Shown piece after piece: positions 1-12,671 of a DNA stretch of 64,000 nt; within the stretch, counting starts at the first letter, position 1; every line of letters begins with the position of its first letter. Origin of the DNA: Cinclus cinclus. Lineage: Eukaryota; Chordata; Aves; Passeriformes; Cinclidae. The position numbers and the translations under genes are program-made. Where the stretch lies: the NCBI RefSeq assembly GCF_963662255.1, contig NC_085051.1, positions 57,130,101 through 57,194,100 on the forward strand. Direction: 5' to 3'. Under the pieces are notes generated by a model, which did not search any database, was not told the origin of the DNA, and saw only the letters and a program-made list of their open reading frames with translations.

Positions 1-1030
1 AACGACTGCAAGTGAAGCATCTGAAGAGCCCTGAGCGGCCCCGCTGTGCACAAGGACACTGCAGTGCCCGCCGGAGCCTGGCACAGCGCTGCTCTGCAGG
101 ACTGGCATGGCTTACACTGGGAACTGCAGAGCTGCAGCTACATTTAGTCTGTGACTAAATCAGGCTCTGCTCGTACTTGACCCCGGGAAGAACGTCATTG
201 AACACGATGGGCCTTTTCTCAGCTGGGATATTGGTTTTGGTTTTTTTCCTTTTCAATGGCTAAAGCAACTGTTAAGGCACCGTTTCTGTAACTGCAAAGC
301 AGCTCGCTTTTTAACGTGGTGTGGGAATGCTTCGGCATAGACTGATCTCCAAATTCTTCATCTTTCCCTCTGTCCTCCAACTCCACTCTTCCTCCCACAC
401 ACTGTGCTTAGGACAAAGGGTGCAAGAAGAACATGGATGTGTTTAAATATTTATTATAACTCTGAGGAAGTCAACCATTGTTCTGTAACTTTCTACCTAA
501 GTCAAGACTGTTTTCATAGGCTTAGGTTTTTTTCTGTAAGGATAGGCCAAGCACAGTTTTAAAAATACCACTGTGTCTTTCCCCAGGGCTGGGGGAATGC
601 TTCCCTGGGCTGGACTTTGGGGATACAGCACCCCTTCTGCAGGCAAGAAGGAGAACACAGCTTTCATTGTGAAAGACTCTTCTTTTGGACACACAAACTC
701 TTCTTTTAGGACAAAAATTCCCTCCTGTTCCTCCCGCTCTGCCTTTTTTTTCCATGTTCCACATACCCCATTGAGCACCATGAATCCCCCAGAGCACAGC
801 CAGAGATCCATATTGACGAACTGGGCCTTTGGGAGAGCTACATGAAAGAGATTCCTTCCATGTAAATTATGGATCTGTAGGCAAAGGGAGCCCTTTCTGA
901 GCAGGGCACTCAGTCAGGAACACCTACAGAATGAGGATGGAGATGCACAGACACTTTTTTTCCTCCCTCTTTTTAGCACGTTTTACTTGATGCAGCGTTC
1001 TGAGGCAACAGACGAGGACAGTCGATTGTA

Positions 1031-1165
1031 TCACAGAATCATAGAATGATTTGGAATGCAAAAGACATTAAAGATCATCCAGTTCCAAACCCCCTGTCAT
1101 GGACAGGGATGCCACCCACTAGCTCAGGACACAACTGCAGAGTCCAGGATGGCTCCAAGCAGACA
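1031..1165 (-). repeat. CR1 LINE 3' tail
   Basis: The plus strand starts tcacagaatcatagaatgat and runs through agttccaaaccccctgtcat and gacagggatgccacccacta. This is the reverse complement of the standard avian CR1 3' end, so the element points to the minus strand, the same sense as MNAT1. Similarity fades after about 1125. It is a 5'-truncated, inactive copy, as most CR1s are. Confidence 0.9.
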
Positions 1166-4100
1166 GGAGGTGCTTTTAGCCCCAGGAGCACTGGTAAGGA
1201 TCTTGATTTCAGGCCCAAGGCTGGAAAATGAAGTGGCAGAATGCTTTTAAAGTTTTTCTTACACTTAAGGACTTGCTTTAGTCCCAGCAGGGAAGAACAG
1301 AGCCCCTGGGTTATTCACGTATCAGGCACACCAAGAGGCTTTGCCCCCTAATCACTGCTGATGGGAAAAAATCATATGAACACAGAAAATGTGGTTATAA
1401 CCTCAGCTTTGAAATACAGTTTCCCCAGTCAGAAAGTCAGTTCTGTTTTCACTGTGACACAGCATCCTCTGTTCTGACTGAGGAGCAACGAATTCACATC
1501 ATATGGCAATTCCAGTTTAATGTGACCCAAACAAAATAGCACAATAATTTCTAAAGGGTTTTTAGCCGCTGATATTGATCAGGTAAGTAAGCTGCCAAAC
1601 CTAATAATTATCTCAAATGAAAAACTACAAACTCTCGGTTATTCATTTCAGATAATAAGAACCCAAAGTTATTTTCTTTGGGAAGAATGTGAAAAGCGTA
1701 ATTGTCGAAAGCAAATATTGCAGTTTGAACGACAGTATTTAAAGATGAGATTCAGGTCAAAAGAAGGTGAAAAGCAGGTTGCTTTCTCTTGCAGCTGACT
1801 TGTGCTCTAAGGCACGAGCCCCTCGGCTGCCTCGGGCTCTGGTTGCTGCTGCTCAGGTCAGCATGTCAGGCTGATGCTGAGGATCAGGTTCACAGCTCTC
1901 AGCCAGGCTGGCGTTGGCTCCTCAGGAAGGCCTGGAAGAGGTGGGAGGGAGCGAAGAGGGCAGGAGCTCGGAGCAAAGCTTCTCCTCTACGCCATGCATG
2001 GGTGAAGCATAAAAAGCATCTGCCCCAGGCAGGTGCAGCCTTTAGGCTGAGCTCTCAAACCCTCACTGCAAAGGAGATGCACAGCCCCACCCTGGCACAG
2101 GGCAGTCACGGCTCCCACGGCTGGGAGACGAGGGAAAAGTTATGGTGTTCTCCTGAAAATATTTTTTACAGGGGAATGAAGGTGAAAAAAAACCCACTCC
2201 TTCAATCCTAGGCAATTTCCTCCTATCTGTCAGCATATGGTAGGAGTTATTATTATTATTTGGCTTACATATAAAGCATCATTAAGGCTATATTTCTGTT
2301 TTAACAGCTTAACAATTCTATTGTGAAATCTGGCTGAAATTCTCTGGATTTTATTGTCCTTCTCTATTGTGCCCTGGTAGAATTTCTAAAGGGGAGAAAT
2401 GCAGTGATGATAGGAGATCTTCATTTTACTCTTCTAAAAAGACAATGAGTTAAGTGTCTAAATTGAACCATTCTTTATATGATTTCTGTTGAATTAATTT
2501 TAATTTTCTGTTGCTTTCAGCCTAATCTAATATCCTGAAACAGCAGAAGCACAGATATCAAACAGGAGTGTGCTGAGTTAGGCAGAACCCCTTAGTTTCA
2601 CTTGGGAGAGAAAATACCAACAGAGTTGTTACAGAGCAGTGACATCCACAACTGCTGAAATTCTCCATGGATTATTTGTGAACAACTCGACTCAATTTGC
2701 AAACTGCATCCCCAAAATCTGTCTCCAAAGAAGTTGTGCCTACTGACTGCACTTTCTGAAACTGGTGCAGAAAGTGCCTTTTTACACATTCACAGAAAGT
2801 ACCCAGAACTGAGTGGGGATTGCCAATAAAAATGACATTTAATAAATTCTCCTGCTGAGGAGAGCTCCCAGTAACACTAGGTGGCAGAAGGCTCTGTCAC
2901 ATTGAAGACACCTGCAGACAGATACACTCACAGAACTACTTGAGCTTGATGTTAGAAAAGCTAAGGGGAAAACAGTTGAAAGCAAAACAGTTCTAAGATC
3001 CCATTTTCCATCCACTCTTCCCATTTTAATTCTGGTTCTGATATCCCCAGTGCACACTATTTCACCATTTAAGCTATCCCAGAATGTGAATACACTTTCT
3101 AAACCTGAACCTTCAATCACATCTTACTCAATTCAGATGAAATTCTATGTGGGATGGGTGACTTATTAAGCTTTTACATAAATAAAAAGAAATTCACTAT
3201 TTAAAGAAATAAATTGCCAGTGGGACAAGCACACAATAAAAACATACACTGTGAATTACCTTGAAGCAAACTTGAAACCCAGCCTGGAGTGCTATACATT
3301 TCAGCAAACACACTTCTGCAGCTGAAAGAAAAATCAACAATCTACAAACAAACTCATTCAAAACTGCTCAAGACTCAATGTGGAAAAGATCTGATAAGAA
3401 CGGCAGCTGCTTCCTCATGGAGGTGCATTTTCAGGAATACTTTTGTAACTACATACAAAATTCAACTGTTTGTTTCTAGTTTGACATATTTAACCCTTTA
3501 AAAAACATCTGTGCTCCATTTTCCTTTATTCTGGCCACTCTTTTCAACTCCCTTAAGTTTCTCTCTCATCCTGTATAAATCAAATAAAGAGGTGCTCCCC
3601 TGCTCTGGTGATGTTAGGAGGAAGCTGTAAATACAGAGAAAGAAAGTGAAAGCCAAGCACTGTCTAAATGCTGAAAAACAAAAGGCAGCAGGGGGAGAAT
3701 GACGCTCGTGTTTCCTTAGACATCTAAGTTTGAGTTGACAGCAAAGATTTCTCTGAGATGCCCATGGCTGCACTGCTTTTCCACTTGCTGAGCAGTAACA
3801 CCCCAGACTTAGAGCACTTGGGGGTGCTTCCCCAAGTGTGGCTGGTGCCAGCACAGAGCTCAGCGCATTGTGGAGGGTTATTCTGCACCTCCAGCCAAGG
3901 AGGCTGTTTGTGTTTAAACATAGTATATTTTATCATTCACAGTTGTCAGCAGTGGAAATTGTCATCTAAGCAGGAAAAGATGCTGTTGAAGAAACAGGAG
4001 GGGTTGGTTAGAAAGTAGAAATTATTTTGGCCGTGACAACTCCTCTGACTGCCCATTTTGAGGGTAAGGGATCACACTACCCATTGCAAATTGCTGCCTG

Positions 4101-4600
4101 AGAGTCAGAAAAATCAATAGTAGCTAGGAAAGCCGACCTGCCAAGGCTACAGCCACTGCCAGCAGATTATTAATGCATCTGTCTGCATTCTTTAATGTTT
4201 CCTAAGAAGCAACTATGTTAACTGAAAAGGTGCGACGTGTCACCAGCCCTTCTCTTCTCTCCTCTTCATTTTCTCTCTATATTAAAACCTTGGCTACCAA
4301 AGAAAACAATCATGTTTCACCTCATCTTTTCCCAGCTTTTCTGAAGTTCAGTTCCTGCTCTAGAGCAATATATACAGTCTAAGTACTACCCCTGACAAGC
4401 TGTTTGACAGCCCTAAGTTGCACATCTATTTTACTCCCAGAGCCTTGGAGTTGGTAGGGCTTAGATGGGAAATGGAGGCCAATTAAAATAAACACAGACA
4501 ATATCAATGAATTCTTCAGAAAGGCACAAGACAAGCAAAATGAAACACTACTGGCTTTTGCCCACAGTTAGAATTCAGCTCATCTCACAGGCTGAATGTT

Positions 4601-4746
4601 CTGGCTGAGGTCCAGAAAGACACTTAAGCACATGTCTTATTTTAAGCATGTGAGCAGCCTCATTGATTTTTCACTCATGCCAGGAAGAATATTCAATGCG
4701 CTTAAAGTTAAGCACATTGTTAAGTGCCTTCCTGGACCAAGGCCAG
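4601..4746. repeat. Palindromic ancient amniote repeat (MITE-like)
   Basis: The left part reads ctggctgaggtccagaaag then acacttaagcacatg and ttttaagcatgtgagcag. The right part reads caatgcgcttaaagttaagc, then acattgttaagtgcc and ttcctggaccaaggccag. The two sides are imperfect reverse complements end to end, including the outermost 19 or so bases. I recognise the cacttaagcacatgctta/actttaagca pattern as a common old interspersed element of birds, turtles and crocodilians, but I do not recall its Repbase name. The centre is degraded. It carries no coding capacity. Confidence 0.65.
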
Positions 4747-6020
4747 GCTATTTAGCCCTTGCAAGAGTTAGTCTAGAGAACATTTACCATTATTTTAACT
4801 TCTCAAGACTTTCTTTGAGATAAAGTTTTATGGTGTATGAAAATATTTCATTCATACGAGCAGTGACTGGCTCACAGCAACCTTCAGGGACCAAGTATTC
4901 TTCCCCTTCCCACATCTTCTAAAGCAGTAACTGGAAGGATTAAAGACACATAAGCAAATAGACTGATAAAGAAAATTAGTTTTGAAAGGGAAGCCAGCAG
5001 TCTTACTGATCTGAAGAACAAAATGAGCCCCACAGTGAGAAGCTGACAGACATATTAATTTTCATTGAAAACTAACAGTCATTTGCCAATGTCCCATTCC
5101 AATACCAAGTCCTGTGCAGGAACTTTGAAAAGCAAGCTAATTGTTGACTGAAATTAATTATCACAATAACTACACACTCGATTCCATTTTCCCTTCCTCC
5201 TTTTACATCAAGTTAAATACAAAATTCAAGGAAAGGTCTGTTAGTGCTTCCTCAAGATGAGCTCACCACATCAGAGCACTTTAGAGATCAAAGGCACGAC
5301 AAACACTTTGCTCTTTGCTACAACAAAGTGATGCCATTTGCTATGTTTGTTACAGACAATTGGGTTTTTATCTGGTTGGCCTTACCCAAGCTCAGAATCA
5401 TACCCTGAGTAAGAGCTAGAGAAAGGTGTTTAACAGTACAGCTAAGGAGAGCTGGACTGGGTCAGGCTCACACTCCCTCCACCCCAGCCATCCCTCTCCA
5501 GGAGCAGAGAAAGGAGTGCACAGGAGCCTGACCATTCCAGTGGGACCAGCAGGACACTGGCAATTTGCTCCTCTTTTATAAACAGATGTACCTTTGTACT
5601 TCAGTATTTGCTTTTTCCTGGAGAGTTTAAAGTTGCACCGTTGACAGGGGGATACATGAACAGAAAGGCAGTTCAATACTCGACCACCTCTGAAATCTCA
5701 GGGTGACAGAGCTCTACCACTCATCATGTCTCACACCAATGCAGCTCCACTGATTTCATGCTACCAAGCCCACACCTGATGGCACCTTCAGCCTCAGCAT
5801 CCAGCACTCCACCTTAGAAACTGGTGGAGCAACTTCTAAGACATCTGGGAAAAGGAACTAAGACAATGAGGGCAGCCTGCAGACAAAAAAGACACTTCCT
5901 CGTGGATTCTGCTCTAGAAGTTGTCAATTTTAAGTTGTCAATAAATAATATTTCTTTTCAAATATCCTTTTACATATTCTGTTGCTGAGAATATTTGGTG
6001 AAATTTTCTCACCTTGCCAT

Positions 6021-6905
6021 GCAATCAGAGCAGGACAGTGACACTGAGAAGGTTGAGGCTGGAACCACTTGGTCCAGCCTCCCTGCTCAGCAGGGTCAGC
6101 TCAGGCAGACTGCTCAGGGCTGTATCCAATCAAGTCTTAGCATCTCCAAGGATGAACACTCCACAAATTACCTGGACAACCTGTCCCTGTGTTTAACCTC
6201 CCTTGCAGTAAATGCATTCCAATGGAATTCCATGTATTCCCATTTGTGTCCTCTCACTAGGAATCACTGAGGAAAGCCTGGCTCTGTCCCCTTCATTCCC
6301 TGCCCTCCATCAGGTATTGACTCACATCAACGAGGTCCTTCCAAGCCTTTTCCTCTCCAGACTGGAAGTTCCCTCAGTTTCTCCTCACATGGCAGATACC
6401 CCAATCCCTCCTTGCTCCAGCACGTCCATGTCTAGCCCCAGAGACACCAGGCCAGCACTCCAGATGTGTCCCTCACCAGTGCTGGGCAAAGGAGAAGGAA
6501 GCATCACCACCTCCCTCGATCTCCTGGTGACACTGCCTGGCACAGCCCAGGAACCTGGTGGATTTTCTTCCCCACAAGGACAGGCTGCTGGCTCCTGGTC
6601 ACCGTGGGGTGCTCCAGGCCCTTCCCCATGGAGCTGCTTTCCCAGCAGGCTGCCCCCGGCCCGTGCTGGCACGTGAGGTTATCCCAGCCCAGGTGCAGCT
6701 CCCTGCATTTCTCTTAGATTGCTGTGACACCACTTCTCCAGCCTGCTGAGGTCCCTGTGAAGGACAGCACAACCATCTGCTGCATGAGCTGCTCCTCTGG
6801 GCTTTCTCTGCATCACCTGCAGACCTGCTGAGGGAGCACTCCTTGCACAGCCAGGCAGGAAAGAAGAGGGTGCTGGTCCCAGAATCTGCTCCTGGGGTGA
6901 ACCAT
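6021..6905 (-). repeat. Long CR1 LINE fragment (about 0.9 kb)
   Basis: The plus strand carries the reverse complement of a CR1 3' half in the expected order. Segments include caagtcttagcatctccaag, actccacaaattacctgg, cacctccctcgatctcctgg, ggtgcagctccctgcatttc, and cttctccagcctgctgaggt followed by ccctgtgaagg. The element therefore reads toward the minus strand, in the same sense as MNAT1. It is the longest transposable element in the window. Open frames across it on either strand are interrupted remnants or antisense noise. Confidence 0.88.
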
Positions 6906-9559
6906 TGTGTCCTGCTTTGCATTCAAACCCCCAGATTTACAGGTATGTTAACAACATTAGATTGTATCAGTTTAACCAGTTCCCATTTTTAAATTCAGGT
7001 GGTTAAATGAGTGCAGTATTTTAATATATGCAAGAATTGAGTCTGTTTCTGAACAGTATCTGCTGGTTCAACTTGTCCTTAAAAGTGAACTTCCTTCAAG
7101 AAATCATTTATGACTTTAGACAGAGAGACAGACTTCTCTTTTTGAGGTGCTTTAGTATGCAACTAACCCAAATGGTGGATTTCCTTAAAAAAATCATTTC
7201 TGCAGACAAAATTGCCCCTTCACTTGAAGAATCCAGAGCAACAAGAAAGCTATTTTCCAGAACTGGGATTACAGCCAGTTTATGATGGATAAACATTGAA
7301 TGCTTATGGCATAATTATAATGTCACAGCATTTGCTGCCAGAATTACAAAAAATATTTTTAAAATTATGCCCTAAATAGAATGATGTTTAGTTTAGCTAA
7401 ACTGAAAGCACACTCCAAGAAATGTGAAAAAACAAACACCATGATTCCAAATCTTAATTATGCACACTAAGGGCTTGTTTTAATAAAAGTATATTTAGTG
7501 GCTGAATAAAGTTTCTCAAAAAATTATTTTAAAGACAATTAATTCCTGATGTCCAAAAAAAGTGTCAAATGCAATTTCATCAGTGACTCATGTAAGCTAA
7601 CCTCAAATTTAACCAAATGCAACTGTGATCAATATTGTGTCAATCTGAAAGTATCTGGGGTTTAAGGCAACAAAACCAGATGCAAGGATGAGCAAAAATT
7701 TAGAGCCCACAAACAGAATGAAGTTCTTGGCTACTGAAAGGTCTGGAACAGTTCTACTGACAGGGAGAAGCCAAAAGAATGAGAAGTTTTAACAGTATTG
7801 CCACATTTAGCAGGAAGAGAGTCAAGTGCAGGAGGAACAAAAGGGAGATAGTTTGCTACCACTGCAACTATTTAACTTTTTTCTTCTAAAGATGGCATCC
7901 TCCACTTGAGGCAGGGACTGTTCCACACTGAACTGCTGTACATTGTCTAGGGATGGACTTGCAGTTATATTCCTAGGCATTTTTGTAAGGCAAAATAACC
8001 CAGCAATAAACAACCAAAAATCCCAACCATAAATATAAACGCTGTCAGATTTGCCAATATATTCTTGAAAAAGCTGTAACAGTTACTGAACAGTGAGATA
8101 CAGGGAGGCCAATTATATAGAGCAGATTTGGGCCACAAAAGAAAAGGACGTTCAAACTGATTCTACCTTCACTGTGAAACAGAACTGAAGGGTTGTGCAG
8201 GACCTGCCCACCAGTGCTCAGCTGTCCATCAAAACCTCACAACAAGGTGACAAGAGAATAAAAAGGTGTCTACATCAATCCCTTTTTTGTTATTTAGTTT
8301 ATTTATCATCTCTTGGCAGTAACACTTATCATGAGTTGCAGTGGAAAAATCCATGAACTAAAAACAAAAATGGGGCTGAGAGGGGGAAAAGGTGTCAGAA
8401 TGGAGAAAAGGGGAGTTTTATTTCTCCAAACAATATCCCCTACTACGACAGTCTCGCTGGCTCCTTCTCCACCGACAGGAAATTTCTGTAAAAGAATCGT
8501 GTGGTGGTGGAACACAAAACTGCAGAGGTTCATATATGAGACAAACTATAGGTCTGACATGGGACCAGCAAACAAAGTGAAAAGCCCAGCCCAGTCCTCT
8601 CCTCTGCTTTCCAAACACTAAAATCTTAGAATGTGACAGAAACCTGTTGACTCTGACAGAGTTTAAATTATGCCAACATGAAGCCAAAGAAGCAGAACAC
8701 CTAACACTGGCAGAAAAATAAGAAGCCCGGGACTTCCCTACTTCACAGAGTCTCCTGGAAGTTTTCATCTTCACAAAACCAGGCAGAAAATCCTAGAGGA
8801 CCACAGAGGGCCAATGGATTTATGAGGTCTGAGAACCCTCAAACGAAGAGGTAGTTGAGCTAGTCGATTTTATTATTTTATCCCTGAAAGCTTAAATAAT
8901 AAAGTTAAAAAACAATAAAGCAGAGCAAGCACCTACTAGAAAAGCAATGTCAGTATTATCCTTTAGGCATGTTTCTCTCCACACCTCTGGAAAGTTGTCT
9001 GGCATTTGACATAATTGGGAGGAAGAATTTTCTCCCCTGGCAAAGTCAATTAACTTCACTGTATTTGTATCATCTGTCAGAGCCGAATCTGCTCCCTTCT
9101 TCAAGTCTGACACAAGCTCCTACACCTACTTGACAGATCAAACAGCTTATATAAAAATTACTGTGCTTTAAAGGGAAGTTCCATGGCTATGTCAAGTCAA
9201 AAGCTGCAAGACAAGAGGTGAGTGATTATTCTATTAGTATACACCCCCCTGGAATATTAAAATGCAGCCTAACTTTGTACTGAAGTTTAACCTCTTTCAT
9301 GCAATTTGCTATTTCATTATGAAACTCCTTCAATCATAAGAAACATCTGTAGAAAATTAAAGCAGGTCATTTTCCTGCTCTGTGTTCTTGAACTGCTTAA
9401 TTTCTCATACTATTAAGATATATAAGCTCCTTGCTGTAACAAGAAATATAAGAAACAGCGTGAGCCACTGCTTTAACATAGAACCATAAACAGGTATGTG
9501 CATGTTTATGCATTGAGTGTTATAACCAAGCTTTTTATCTTAAGGCTACAATAAAATAT

Positions 9560-9840
9560 TAGTGCTCTGTGAAACACCATTCAATGTGATGTCATTAGAC
9601 TGCATGTCATGCCACTCTTTGGCATCATAAGTCAATTGCCAGATCTCATCACATTTTATAGGCATTATAGCTCAGGCCCAAACCCATCTCCCATTAGCTC
9701 CAATTTAATGTTTGCTGTACATCAACATATAAACCTCGTAATTAAAGGCAGCAGAGGAGAGAAGGGCAACACACACAATGTGCTTAATGCAGTTCTCCAG
9801 TTAAAACATGAGCACAAAGCAGCATGGTGGGTAATGCAGG
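9560..9840. promoter_or_regulatory. Weaker candidate conserved non-coding element
   Basis: Non-repetitive AT-rich sequence such as tccaatttaatgtttgctgt and aacctcgtaattaaaggcag resembles conserved non-coding DNA. Part of it (ctcaggcccaaacccatc) also resembles a widespread old amniote repeat, so it may be repeat-derived. I give it low weight. Confidence 0.22.
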
Positions 9841-10661
9841 AATGAAAACACTTCTCTACTCTGAAATGCCTTTCCTCCTAATCAACTCTTAAAAGCAGCC
9901 CGACCAGAAATGCAGCTCTCCCAGGTGGCAGCCAGGAACTGGGAGCACTCACTGGATGCATAACTGAGCAACAACGTCATGGTCTCTGTGGACTTACACT
10001 CCACAGATTTTATGTCCCTGAGCAGCAATGAAGAGCACATCACAGAATAAAATGTCACTTCTATTTGGGCACAGACCTATTCTGAAGTAAAGCACCAAAG
10101 GCACTCGAACGCTCTGTTGAGAAAGGGGATTTAGTCTAATAAAATCTCCTTCCTACCAGAGTCAGGCTGATGTTTGTACTGAGCTGGTGGAGCAGTGCAT
10201 CACCTCTGACAGGCTGCTGATGTGATTGAAGGGCAGAGAGCACAGGACTGTACTGATCTCTCAGCAGCAGGGCCAGCACTCCACGGAGCTCACTTTGAAG
10301 CAGCCCCATACAAGCACTGCATTATCTGCCTCTGAGCGCTGTGCAGGTTTTCAAAGGCTTAACTGTTATGGCACATAAATCTACTAAAGGCTAACCTGAT
10401 GCCCTTTGTGAGTGAGAACTTCTTGTACTACAAAGGTTCTACCAGTTGGAGCCATGGAAGAGCAAAAACCACAGGGGAAGCAGAGCAGGATCTTCCCAGA
10501 CCACCTCTGTGCTGCCCCATCACAGGCTGGAGCACACATGAGCCTGGGCTGCCCTAAAAGCCATCTCAAATATAGCCCCACACACAAACTTTACCACGAG
10601 TTTTGTAGGATTTTCCTCTAACTCTTTATGGAGGTTAAGTCTGTATCAATGCAAACTCCTC

Positions 10662-10679
10662 TTTTTTTTTTTTTTTTTT
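10662..10679. repeat. Poly-T tract
   Basis: Eighteen consecutive Ts on the plus strand (poly-A in MNAT1 sense), followed closely by an A run. No attached element with target-site duplication was recognised. Confidence 0.95.
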
Positions 10680-12651
10680 ACAAAAAAAATTTGATTTTTT
10701 CAAGGAAAATAATGTGGTCGTATTTCTGGTCAGAGAAGTCCTGTGGGTCATCTTTCTGAGTTAGCAATCCTTCTGCATCAGAACTGTTATCCCTCAACCC
10801 CCTGAAGTACAGAAGTTTTCACTGTATGCCCTGTCCATTTAATGTACTTCCACAGAAAATATTCTACACTGACCTACCTATGGATGGAATCAATTTTGAT
10901 CTCAAATTTCTTTACCCCAAGAACTAACACACCCCTCAGTGACACACCCCAATGGAAAGCTCAAGCTCACCTTTAGCTTTAAAACAAAAGCAAGTAGTAA
11001 TTTATTTTTTTAAAGTACCATATTCAAATTCAAATTTCATAGGTGCTATGCAAAATAAAAAAAAAATTAAGCATGACTTACACTGATAGATCCTAAGAAG
11101 TAAGTGTAAATGGGGATTCATCATCCAAACAGGCATTTTCCCTGCAGGGCTCTCATTTTATTCTAGTGATATTCAACAACTTTCATGTACAATTTGAAAG
11201 AAAATATAAAAGTCACCCACTGCAGAATGTACATCTTTCAAAAAAACTGAGGGGGCTGGGGAAATGGATAAGTGATTCAGATTAATCTGTGTAGCACTTA
11301 CTAACGTGGACTTTTTCCAGCTAGAGACAGCTTAATAGCAAAGGTCACACAGCCAGGAGCTAAGAGCAGGTCACACAAACACAGCACCACAAATTAATTA
11401 ATACTGGAAACAACATAGATAATGGTGGCTGGCTTACAAAACCTGAGCTCTGGTTTCTTCTGGAGGTAAGGAGATGGGTACAGACACAAAGCAGTGTTGA
11501 GTAGGGGAATTCAGAACTCACCCTGGTTTTCTGCGGTGAGTTCTCTGAGTGTTACGTTCTCTTTTCTGGGGCAAAACATTGAGCCTCAGCTGCACTTGCT
11601 GAAAAAAAATCACTGCACTGCCAGACCTACAGAACACCTAATAATACAACAGCAATAACAGCGAGGAGTTATCACGTTGTAAATGTAAAATGATCCATAA
11701 CAATATCTGCATACACACATAGGCATGCAAAAACGTATGTATCAATAAAATAATTCCAGCAGAAATGGCAGCTTTCTTGGGTGCACAGATCATCCCCTCA
11801 AAGCAGTTATTCCTGGTGCCCTAAACCCTACCCTCTGCTTGGAAAAATTAATGGTACCACTGCAGTTTCTTCACCACTTTGTCAGGAAGCAGAGTTTTGG
11901 AGAACACTCATCCTCCCCCCTTACCATGTGGAAGTTATTTTTCTGGGAGCACCCAAGCCTTTTATCAGTGGAAAAGAAAACATTTTTGCAAACAGCTCAT
12001 TAAGAGAGAATTTAATGAATGAGTTTATGTAAAGGCTGGAGAAAAGGTGAAGGAAATCAAGGAACGTGCATGCTTATTTCAACACATATTCAAGAAATTG
12101 TGCTAAATTCAGCATGGTTTTTTGTTTGTTTTTGGTTGTTGTTTTGTTTTTTTTTTTTTACATCAGAAGTATTTTAAAGCCTCTCCTTTATTTGTATTTC
12201 TTGCTTTTCATATTGTTTTTGCTTTCACAAGGAAACTGGCAGCTGAAATGGTGTTCTAAAAACAAGTCACAAACATTTAGCAGCGTTGCCATTTCAAACA
12301 CCAGGCTCAGCTGAAACTGCTGTGTGGTAAGATGATGCTGTTTCAGCTGCTGGAGCCCTCAAAGGACAAAAAAATGCTGAAAAAACCCAAAATATAAGTC
12401 ATGAGTCAACAAAAACTCTGGGATTTGTTGCAAATAACATCCTTCAAAGCAGCCCAAAATAGAGGATGCATTGCTCTTTGCAGACACCAGGAGCCTGCAG
12501 TATCACCTCCACCCAGCCACTCCAGTTTATGCGGTTCTCTCTACTGGAAGTAGCAAGTACTTCCCCAGAAACTAATGCTGATATTGCAAATCAGATATTT
12601 CCATTTTTCAGATAATGAACCAAAGCACCAATGGGAGAAAGGGGAAAAAAA

Positions 12652-12671
12652 CAAACAAACAAACAAAAAAA
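12652..12671. repeat. (CAAA)n simple repeat
   Basis: A short run of acaa/caaac tetranucleotide units within an A-rich stretch of about 50 bp. Confidence 0.85.

Noticed and set aside
6212..6676. 154-codon plus-strand open frame and its minus-strand counterparts
   Set aside because: It lies wholly within the long CR1 fragment. The plus frame is antisense to the element and the minus frames are broken CR1 3' sequence.
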